A stretch of DNA of 10,972 nt from Hyphomicrobiales bacterium (lineage in GTDB: Bacteria; Pseudomonadota; Alphaproteobacteria; Rhizobiales; JAJFHC01). Below, one piece after another: positions 5,666 to 10,972 of this stretch. Position 1 is the stretch's first letter; every line of letters begins with the position of its first letter. The stretch is taken from positions 1 to 10,972 of the forward strand of contig JAJFHC010000076.1 in the NCBI GenBank assembly GCA_021775835.1, written 5' to 3'. The notes beneath the pieces were generated by a model. It worked only from the letters and a program-made list of their open reading frames with translations, was not told the DNA's origin and made no database searches. Both the position numbers and the translations under genes were made by a program.

Positions 5666-5832
5666 GCGGGCGGGCGCAGATCATCACAATACTCGTCGCA
5701 CTGGCCGTCGCGCTCTTTGTCCTCGTCGTGATGGCGCGAAACATGCCCGGCACGCCATCACACCTGCAGGCAGTCACGGAACGGGCGGCACAATTTCACA
5801 ACAACGACAGAGACGCGGGGCAACCGCGCTGA
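5662..5832 (+). CDS. 56-residue predicted membrane peptide
   Basis: A small protein with a single hydrophobic segment at residues 7-25 (IITILVALAVALFVLVVMA) and a polar, mostly helical tail of about 30 residues. It is probably an inner-membrane peptide. The ATG at 5662 overlaps the methyltransferase stop as ATGA, so it is translated by coupling. Its stop codon lies at the first bases of the second copy of the dispersed inverted repeat. It is the last gene before a 55-base gap and the ParB-like gene. A holin- or spanin-like role is conceivable but unlikely this early in the operon; function is unknown. Confidence 0.65.
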   Translation: MSGRAQIITILVALAVALFVLVVMARNMPGTPSHLQAVTERAAQFHNNDRDAGQPR

Positions 5833-5860
5833 TTTTTGATCGGCGACCGGCGGTCGCCAG
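5831..5860. repeat. Dispersed 30-bp repeat with GC-rich inverted repeat, copy 2
   Basis: The core GGCGACC-GGC-GGTCGCC (5842-5858) is a perfect 7-bp inverted repeat around three bases, preceded by GATTTTTGAT. It matches 1509-1538 at 26 of 30 positions. It starts at the stop codon of the membrane peptide and ends 27 bases before the ParB-like ATG. It is placed for an operator or binding site controlling parB. A TTTGTTT tail after the stem leaves a weak terminator possible, though copy 1 lacks that tail. Confidence 0.75.
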
Positions 5861-5887
5861 TTTGTTTGACAGAAAGGGAACCCAACA

Positions 5888-7651
5888 ATGTCACCAACAA
5901 TCGAAGTTACCACCATCGCCCATGACGAATTGGGGCCGTCGCCTCTGAACCCGCGCAAGACGTTCGATCCGGACGGCATCACCGAACTAGCCAACTCAAT
6001 CGCCAAGGACGGGCAGGTCTATCAGAACCTGATCGCCCGCGAGACCACTGACCTGAAGGTGGGCAAGGGCAAGACTGCAAAGGCCGTCCGCTATGAGATC
6101 ATCGCCGGGGAACGCCGGTGGCGGGCTGTGCGCGAGATCATGGCTCGAGACGACTGGCCGGAAGGCCAGCCCTTCCCGATGCCGGTGCGGGTGATCGAGG
6201 CAGATGACGCCAAGGTTGTGGAACTGGCCACGATTGAGAATATCCAGCGCAAGGACCTGACGGCAATGGAGGAGGCGCGGGCCTTCTCCGACTTGCGAAA
6301 GTTCGGCAAGGACACGGATGATATCGCCGACACAATGTCGATGTCGCGGAGGCACATTCAGAGGCGTCTGGCGCTAGTCGACAGGCTCTCGAAGAAGTGC
6401 CAGACGGCGCTAGAGAAAGGTGAAATCAACCTTGTGCAGGCGCGGACCCTGACCATGGGGACGAAGCAGCGACAGGACGCGATCATCGAAGACGTCAAAC
6501 ACGCCGTGCTTCATAATTTGCACATGGCGGATGAGGACCAGATCAAGCATTCGCTGGTCGGGAACCTGCCGAAAGCAAAAGCCGCGCATTTTGATCTGAA
6601 ACTCTACGATGGCGACTGGGTCGACGATCCAGATGGCGACGAAAACGAACGGCGGTTCGCAGACCGGGACAAATTCGAAACACTGCAGAAAGCCGGGCTT
6701 GAGGCGCTCGAGGCAAAACTGAGAAAGACCTGGGCGTGGGTTGAGGTTGTCGACGGCTACGCCAGCACATGGGACTACGGTAAGTCCAAGGATAAGAAAA
6801 AGGCCGGAGTGATTATCGAGGTCCGTAACCTCACCCAAATAACCGTCTATGACGGCCTTGTTGCTCCAGAGGCTGCACCTAAGTCGATCGACGACCCAAA
6901 GCCGCAACCCGTGTTCACCAAAAAACACCTCACCTATGCGGGTCAACACAAGACGCAGGCTCTGCAGACGGCGGTCGCCTCCGATCCGCGCACGGCGAAG
7001 ATCATGACGTGTCTCGCGTTGATGGGTGGCTTTCACACGGTCCAGTTCAGCTGCAATCACATTCATCCCGATGACCGGGCTGTAGACGCGAACCTGATGG
7101 CCACGGCTGAGAGCATTGCCGGGAAGCTCACCGATGTCAGCCTCGAAGGATATGGACGGGGCGTGATCAACATAAAGACCGGGTACAACAGCCAGACGGA
7201 CCTGTCAGGGGTCCATGCCTATGACGGGCTAAAGGCGCTCAGTGACACCGATCTCGATCGACTGTTCGCCGCGCTGGTCGCCGCCCAGGTTGGAGCCTTC
7301 GCCGGGGGTGAACCGACACTCGGTGACAACCCGCTGGCAGTGCATCTGGCCAAGGACCTCAACGTCGACATGAGCGAACGTTGGGACATTGATGATGATT
7401 ATCTGGCGTACTGCAAGAAACCAGCACTGCTCGAAATCCTCAATGCCAATGGTGAGTGGGAGGATGGCGGTGCTGCCGCGTCGAAGAAGACCGCCAAGGC
7501 GTTGCGGGAAATGGTCACGACCGAGACTTCCGGCGCCACACACATCCTGCCGCGTGAAATGCAATTCGGGTCCGCCACGGATCTGGAGAAGGCCAAGCCG
7601 ATCGTGACTAAGGGCAAGGCGGCATCGGCAACCACCAAGAAAGCGGCATAA
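5888..7651 (+). CDS. Large ParB/Spo0J-family protein
   Basis: A 587-residue protein with a clear N-terminal ParB domain: NPRKTFDPDGITELANSI (residues 21-38), GERRWRA (74-80, the CTP-binding GERR box) and ENIQRKDLTAMEEARAF (117-133). A HTH region follows (about 141-166, DIADTMSMSRRHIQRRLALVDR). The remaining 400 residues are not recognised; they include a charged Asp/Glu/Lys section (about 245-275) and an Ala/Lys-rich end. ParB proteins load onto a specific DNA site and spread as CTP-dependent clamps. Canonical chromosomal ParB is about half this length, so this is the large plasmid/phage type. No parA is present, so a role in gene control or replication is as likely as partition. The ribosome site is AAAGGGA, about 10 bases before the ATG, with an inverted repeat just upstream. 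Confidence 0.85.
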   Translation: MSPTIEVTTIAHDELGPSPLNPRKTFDPDGITELANSIAKDGQVYQNLIARETTDLKVGKGKTAKAVRYEIIAGERRWRAVREIMARDDWPEGQPFPMPVRVIEADDAKVVELATIENIQRKDLTAMEEARAFSDLRKFGKDTDDIADTMSMSRRHIQRRLALVDRLSKKCQTALEKGEINLVQARTLTMGTKQRQDAIIEDVKHAVLHNLHMADEDQIKHSLVGNLPKAKAAHFDLKLYDGDWVDDPDGDENERRFADRDKFETLQKAGLEALEAKLRKTWAWVEVVDGYASTWDYGKSKDKKKAGVIIEVRNLTQITVYDGLVAPEAAPKSIDDPKPQPVFTKKHLTYAGQHKTQALQTAVASDPRTAKIMTCLALMGGFHTVQFSCNHIHPDDRAVDANLMATAESIAGKLTDVSLEGYGRGVINIKTGYNSQTDLSGVHAYDGLKALSDTDLDRLFAALVAAQVGAFAGGEPTLGDNPLAVHLAKDLNVDMSERWDIDDDYLAYCKKPALLEILNANGEWEDGGAAASKKTAKALREMVTTETSGATHILPREMQFGSATDLEKAKPIVTKGKAASATTKKAA

Positions 7652-7673
7652 CCGAGATTGAAAGGAGGCCAAC

Positions 7674-7961
7674 ATGACGGCGGAGACGGTATCACATGGG
7701 CAGTTGCGATCCATTGTTGAACGGGTCGAGCGGCTCGAGGAGGAAAAGGCGGCAATCGCCGACGATGTCAAAGAGGTCTATGCGGAGGCCAAGGGCAACG
7801 GGTTCGATGTGAAGGTCCTCCGACGGGTGATCCGTCTCCGCAAGATGGACCGGGCGGAACGCGAGGAACAGGACGCGATCCTCGATCTCTACATGGCGGC
7901 GTTGGGGATGATTCCGGCTTTTGAACCTGAAGACGGATCCGCAAGCGAGGCCGCTGCATAG
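7674..7961 (+). CDS. gapR: GapR-family DNA-binding protein (DUF2312)
   Basis: A 95-residue protein matching the GapR/DUF2312 pattern over nearly its whole length: [20 protein letters not shown] (residues 9-28), then [38 protein letters not shown] and ALGM. Cellular GapR in Caulobacter is a nucleoid protein that binds overtwisted DNA ahead of replication and transcription and stimulates type II topoisomerases. Here it lies between the ParB-like and helicase genes, so handling supercoils during phage replication is a fair inference. An AAAGGAGG ribosome site, the strongest in the operon, sits a few bases before the ATG and suggests high output. The C-terminal tail (about 80-95) is acidic and Ala-rich. 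Confidence 0.95.
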   Translation: MTAETVSHGQLRSIVERVERLEEEKAAIADDVKEVYAEAKGNGFDVKVLRRVIRLRKMDRAEREEQDAILDLYMAALGMIPAFEPEDGSASEAAA

Positions 7962-7963
7962 CC

Positions 7964-9406
7964 ATGAATGCACCCGCCACCGGCACCGACCTGAAACGCG
8001 TTCCCGTCAACATCGAGGCGGAACAGGCGTTGCTTGGGGCGGTGCTGGTCAACAATGAAGCGATGGACGTGATCCGCGAAGCACGCCTCGAGGCTGATCA
8101 CTTCTATGATCCGGTTCATGCCCGTATCTATGCACACATGGGCGAACTGCTGGCCGACCACCGGCCTGTGACGCCGACCACGTTGCGGCCGGTTTTCGAG
8201 GGCCAGGACATCGTCGGCGATCTGACGGTCAACGGCTACATCGCCCAAATGGCAAAGCACGCCGTGACGGTTCTGAACGCCAAGGGCTATGCCTATGAGA
8301 TCATGGCATCGGCGGCGCGGCGGCGTTTGATCGACTGTTTCGCGGAAGCGCTCGAGGTTGTCGAGGGAACGCACACGCGCGGATCCGTCGTTATCGATGA
8401 GACCGCCGAACGCCTGCAGGAGATCCGGGACGCCTTCGCGCGGGGCCCTGACTCCCGGTTCACAATGGCGCAGGCTGCCGGCACGGCTCTCGAAGACGCG
8501 GCGGAACGCATGGCGTCCGATGATGTGATCGCGGGCATGACCACGGGCCTTGTGGACCTGGATGACCTGATCGGCGGATGGTTCCGGCAGGAAATGGTTG
8601 TCATCGGCGGACGGCCATCGATGGGCAAGACGGCACTGGCCGCAAGCCTCCTGTTGCAGACCGCCAATGCCGGACACGGTGTTTTGTATTTCTCGCTCGA
8701 GATGCCAGCCAAGCGGATCTCGGAGCGCTGCCTGACGGACATGGCCGAACACATGCACCTGGGCAAGATCCCCTATGAGAACATTCGCCGGGGCAACCTG
8801 ACCGAACAGGAGTTTCAGCACCTGTCACGGGCCAATGACGCCTTCCAAAAATTGCCGTTCATCTTTGAACAGAAACCGGCACTCAACATGGTCCAGATGA
8901 TGGGCATCGCCCGGCAGGTCGCGCGCCGTATGGAACGCAATGGCCGCCGCCTGGACGTGATTTGCGTCGACCATATGGACAAGATGAAGGCCACCAGCGC
9001 CGTGCGGGGCAACATGGTCATGGAGGCGGGCGAGAAGTCGAACGCGCTGACCGTGATGGCCAAGGAACTGGACGTGGCCGTGGTGGCGCTCAAGCAGCTG
9101 AGCCGAGCCAACGAAGGGCGCGAGAACAAGCGACCGACATTGTCCGACCTGCGCATGTCCGGCGATGTGGAACAGGACGCTGATGTGATCTTGTTCCCAT
9201 ACCGGGAATTCTACTATCTCGAGCGCCAGGTCTGTGAAAAGGACGGCGACGAAGCCGATCGCCGGGTTGCAATGTCCAACACGCGCAACGTCATGGAACT
9301 CAGCATCGCCAAGAATCGAGGCGGGTCGATCCGGACCATGAAGGCCTATTGCGACATGGCGACCTCGGCGATCCGCGACATGTCCGCCGCGAGGTATGAG
9401 CCATGA
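7964..9406 (+). CDS. dnaB: Replicative DNA helicase, DnaB family
   Basis: A 480-residue hexameric helicase. The N-terminal DnaB domain starts at about residue 14 (VPVNIEAEQALLGAVL). The RecA-like domain has Walker A GGRPSMGKT (215-223), the SLEM motif with E246, Walker B ending at D336, and a LKQLSRANEGRENKRPTLSDLRMSGDVEQDAD block spread over about 376-407. The K-x-R arginine finger is at 450-452 (AKNRGG). The usual DYLQL after Walker B reads DHMDKM, and LRESG reads LRMSG, mild deviations that mark it as phage-type and not the host copy. The ATG follows the gapR stop by two bases, so translation is coupled. No separate helicase-loader gene is visible; the initiator downstream overlaps its stop as ATGA. 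Confidence 0.96.
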   Translation: MNAPATGTDLKRVPVNIEAEQALLGAVLVNNEAMDVIREARLEADHFYDPVHARIYAHMGELLADHRPVTPTTLRPVFEGQDIVGDLTVNGYIAQMAKHAVTVLNAKGYAYEIMASAARRRLIDCFAEALEVVEGTHTRGSVVIDETAERLQEIRDAFARGPDSRFTMAQAAGTALEDAAERMASDDVIAGMTTGLVDLDDLIGGWFRQEMVVIGGRPSMGKTALAASLLLQTANAGHGVLYFSLEMPAKRISERCLTDMAEHMHLGKIPYENIRRGNLTEQEFQHLSRANDAFQKLPFIFEQKPALNMVQMMGIARQVARRMERNGRRLDVICVDHMDKMKATSAVRGNMVMEAGEKSNALTVMAKELDVAVVALKQLSRANEGRENKRPTLSDLRMSGDVEQDADVILFPYREFYYLERQVCEKDGDEADRRVAMSNTRNVMELSIAKNRGGSIRTMKAYCDMATSAIRDMSAARYEP

Positions 9407-10293
9407 GCATTCAAGCCATAGGTTACGTGCTGGCCATGGATATCCGCTCATCACCGCAGAAACTGCTTTTGATTTGCATAGCGGGGCACGTCAGTAACGA
9501 GAACGGATGCGCCTTTCCGAGTCAGAAAAAACTTGGTGAAGAGGCCACCATGTGTAAACGCCAAGTCAGCGATCACCTGGGCGTGCTCGAGGAAAAGGGC
9601 TTCATCAAGCGCACCATGCGTCACCGTCCGGACGGGTCGCGCAAGAGCGATCTATTTGAACTTTCCGGCTTCCTGGGATGGTACGAAAAGACATGTGAAA
9701 TGGTCCGAAATCCAACGTGCGGAAAACCGCAGGTTGGGCCGGATGACGACTCAGGCAAGGCGGATCCGGAAGGCGGTCAGGACGGGAGCCAAGGTGCGGG
9801 TTTAGGTCAAGCCAAGGTGCGGAAATCCGCAAGGCATGAACCGTCAATAGAACCTTCTGTTTCTAAAGAAACAGGCGAGTCGCCGTCTGCAAGCAAGATT
9901 TACTGGGATGGTTATCTCGAGTTCCTGAGTTTGAACGGAGGCAAGGATCCAAACAGCTATCGATCGATGGTCGGCCGGTGGGCAAAACGGGCAGATCAGG
10001 ACTTCGACCGGCTGATGACCGTGCTCGAGGCGGCGAAGAAATCCGGAACGCGGGATCCGGTGCCGTATCTGTCAGCGGCGATCGACCGGGAGTTTCCACC
10101 GGCAGCGCCTCCGCCAAAGCCAAGCGAGATCGGCAAGGACCGGTGGACGGCCATCGTCGAAGTCGCCCTGGAGCGCAAACGCTGGAACCCGGACTGGGGA
10201 CCGCCACCGGGTGCCAAGGGCTGTCAGGTGCCCGATGACCTGCTCACCAGACAGCTGCTGGATCAGTTCCAACCCGAGACCGAGAATCAATGA
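9403..10293 (+). CDS. Winged-helix phage replication initiator (O-like)
   Basis: A 296-residue protein. Residues 1-87 form a winged HTH (FPSQKKLGEEATM as the first helices, RQVSDHLGVLEEKGFIKR as recognition helix and wing, then DGSRKSDLFEL). Residues 102-165 are a low-complexity linker rich in Gly, Asp, Ser and Lys. Residues 166-240 form a helical domain (YWDGYLEFLSLNGG...SYRSMVGRWAKRADQDFDRLM). This layout, an N-terminal DNA-binding domain, a loose linker and a C-terminal helicase-contact domain, is that of lambda O-like initiators. The DNA of the linker carries iteron-like repeats, which strengthens the assignment. The start overlaps the dnaB stop as ATGA, with GAGG nearby. A plain transcription regulator is the less likely alternative. 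Confidence 0.75.
   Translation: MSIQAIGYVLAMDIRSSPQKLLLICIAGHVSNENGCAFPSQKKLGEEATMCKRQVSDHLGVLEEKGFIKRTMRHRPDGSRKSDLFELSGFLGWYEKTCEMVRNPTCGKPQVGPDDDSGKADPEGGQDGSQGAGLGQAKVRKSARHEPSIEPSVSKETGESPSASKIYWDGYLEFLSLNGGKDPNSYRSMVGRWAKRADQDFDRLMTVLEAAKKSGTRDPVPYLSAAIDREFPPAAPPPKPSEIGKDRWTAIVEVALERKRWNPDWGPPPGAKGCQVPDDLLTRQLLDQFQPETENQ
9717..9834. repeat. Iteron-like repeats, candidate replication origin
   Basis: Within the initiator's linker region, GTGCGG occurs three times: at 9717-9722 (in TGCGG-AAAA-CCGCA, 9718-9731), 9794-9799 and 9817-9822 (in TGCGGA-AA-TCCGCA, 9818-9831). The last two belong to a 12-bp direct repeat GCCAAGGTGCGG (9788-9799 and 9811-9822) spaced by 23 bp, about two helical turns. 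Lambda-type phages keep their origin inside the O gene in this position. A modestly AT-richer stretch follows at 9845-9873. Confidence 0.55.
9857..9874. promoter_or_regulatory. parS-like palindrome CTGTTTCTAAAGAAACAG
   Basis: A perfect 8-bp inverted repeat around AA. Its inner 16 bases TGTTTC-TAAA-GAAACA match the bacterial parS consensus TGTTTC-ACGT-GAAACA at all twelve arm positions and differ only in the centre. It lies 26 bases after the iteron-like repeats. A ParB-like gene is in the same operon, so a ParB-binding role is plausible; an origin hairpin is the alternative. Confidence 0.45.
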
Positions 10294-10886
10294 ACGCCAT
10301 GACGGAAATCCAAGACGCCACGCCGATCGACGCTCCGCAATCCGCCCAGGCTCTGTTGACCTGGTATGCGATCAGGGTTCGCCCTCAGAAAGACAGCGTC
10401 GCGCAGGCCCTGCTGGAGCGGCGTGGGTATGACGTGATTGTGCCGACTGTCATGCGGATGCGCCGATCAAATCATCGATGCCGGGCAAAGCGTCCCTCAC
10501 CGTCACTTGTAATGCCGGGCTATGTGCTGGTGGGTTTCAATGGGGACTACGACGCCCTAGCCGTCGAGGACCTGTACAAGCTCTACATCGTCACCGGTGT
10601 CGTCTGTGTCGACGGTCGGCGCAAAACAATACCGTATGCGAACATCGAGCGACTGCTCGACAGTTGTGCGAGCGAATCGCTTGTGGCATCGCGCTTGCGC
10701 AATTCAACCGATCACCTTGCTGGAGTGCAGCCCGGAGATCAGGTTCGTGTGACCAGTGGTCCATATGACGGACACGTCGTAAACCTGCACGAAATAAAGG
10801 GAAAAGCCGCACGCGTGCTCGTGATGTTGTTCAGTCGCCAGTTCGCGGTCGACGTCCCGCTTGACAGCCTCGAGCGAAATGACTAG
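10290..10886 (+). CDS. NusG-like transcription elongation factor
   Basis: A 198-residue NusG paralogue. The NGN domain covers about residues 24-123 (WYAIRVRPQKDSVAQALLERRG, then VPTVMRMRR and the MPGYVLVGF strand). A KOW domain covers about 147-193 (VQPGDQVRVTSGPYDGHVVN). NusG proteins bind RNA polymerase through the NGN domain and alter pausing and termination; paralogues such as RfaH and LoaP act on chosen operons. It is longer at the N-terminus than cellular NusG by about 20 residues, unless translation starts at residue 4, and carries a basic loop (RMRRSNHRCRAKRPS). Being the last early gene, it is a good candidate for the late-gene antiterminator. The start overlaps the previous stop as ATGA. 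Confidence 0.88.
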   Translation: MNAMTEIQDATPIDAPQSAQALLTWYAIRVRPQKDSVAQALLERRGYDVIVPTVMRMRRSNHRCRAKRPSPSLVMPGYVLVGFNGDYDALAVEDLYKLYIVTGVVCVDGRRKTIPYANIERLLDSCASESLVASRLRNSTDHLAGVQPGDQVRVTSGPYDGHVVNLHEIKGKAARVLVMLFSRQFAVDVPLDSLERND

Positions 10887-10972
10887 GCGTGAAAACACGG
10901 ATGACCGCTGATCCAGATCGTCAGCCACCTCGATAAGAGGTCCCGTTGTGACACGGGAAAAAGAGCCGAGAC
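10887..10972 (+). other. Tandem hairpins after the NusG-like gene
   Basis: Two inverted repeats abut with no gap: ACCTC-GATAA-GAGGT (10927-10941) and CCCGT-TGTGAC-ACGGG (10942-10957). Five A residues follow in place of a T-run, so this is not a standard rightward terminator; on the minus strand the T-run would precede the stem. Paired RNA stems of this sort occur in antitermination signals. No gene starts are visible before the window ends. Confidence 0.4.

Noticed and set aside
5842..5867. GC-rich stem plus TTTGTTT as an intrinsic terminator before parB
   Set aside because: Possible, but the T-run is interrupted, the stem recurs at 1521 without any T-run, and a terminator here would cut the replication genes off from their only clear promoter. 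Kept as a secondary reading in the repeat entry.
6410..7066. Long leftward open frame opposite the ParB-like gene
   Set aside because: Antisense shadow of a clear coding gene; the product has no recognisable motif and no promoter or ribosome site.
7889..9454. Two long leftward open frames opposite the helicase (7889-8821 and 8825-9454)
   Set aside because: Both mirror the helicase coding strand; His- and Arg-rich compositions are typical of antisense frames in GC-rich DNA.
1..10972. CRISPR array, tRNA or rRNA genes
   Set aside because: No regularly spaced repeats of CRISPR type and no tRNA- or rRNA-like sequence were seen on either strand by eye.

Overview
This window looks like the left arm and early region of a temperate phage or prophage, or a closely related integrative element, from an alphaproteobacterium. 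The host assignment rests on a GC-rich sequence, a GapR-family protein (a nucleoid protein largely confined to Alphaproteobacteria), an integrase with the GRH-type box common in prophages of that class, and a TSCPD-domain small protein of a kind I recall from the same hosts. Genus and family cannot be resolved from the sequence.

Layout. Positions 1-338 hold no convincing gene, but a short stretch at 301-351 resembles the start of an IS5-type transposase and may mark the chromosome/element junction. A leftward operon (2282 down to 339) carries two hypothetical proteins, a 43-residue membrane peptide, an excisionase-like HTH protein and a tyrosine integrase. A 28-residue membrane peptide (2508-2594, +) lies between this operon's promoter and a leftward CI/LexA-like repressor (2614-3240). 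Opposite the repressor, a Cro-like gene (3335) opens a rightward operon that runs to 10886. Its genes are a CII-like regulator, a TSCPD protein, two small hypotheticals, an orphan adenine methyltransferase, a membrane peptide, a large ParB-like protein, GapR, a DnaB helicase, a winged-helix replication initiator and a NusG-like factor. Nearly every junction in the rightward operon is an ATGA or TGATG overlap.

Control. Five copies of a 17-bp operator, ATGTC-N7-GACAT (three perfect, two with one mismatch), sit in two clusters. One cluster is between cI and cro (three sites) and the other at the head of the leftward operon (two sites). In both, one perfect operator lies at the same position between a TTGACA -35 box and the -10 region. 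This is a lambda-like OL/OR switch with PL, PR and PRM equivalents, found by reading the sequence.

Replication. ParB-like, GapR, DnaB and initiator form one block. The initiator gene carries iteron-like repeats and a parS-like palindrome in the part that encodes its low-complexity linker, so the origin may be embedded in the gene as in lambda O. A 30-bp repeat with a GC-rich inverted repeat occurs just upstream of parB and again near the excisionase gene. The window ends after the NusG-like gene with two abutting hairpins, where late genes would be expected to begin.
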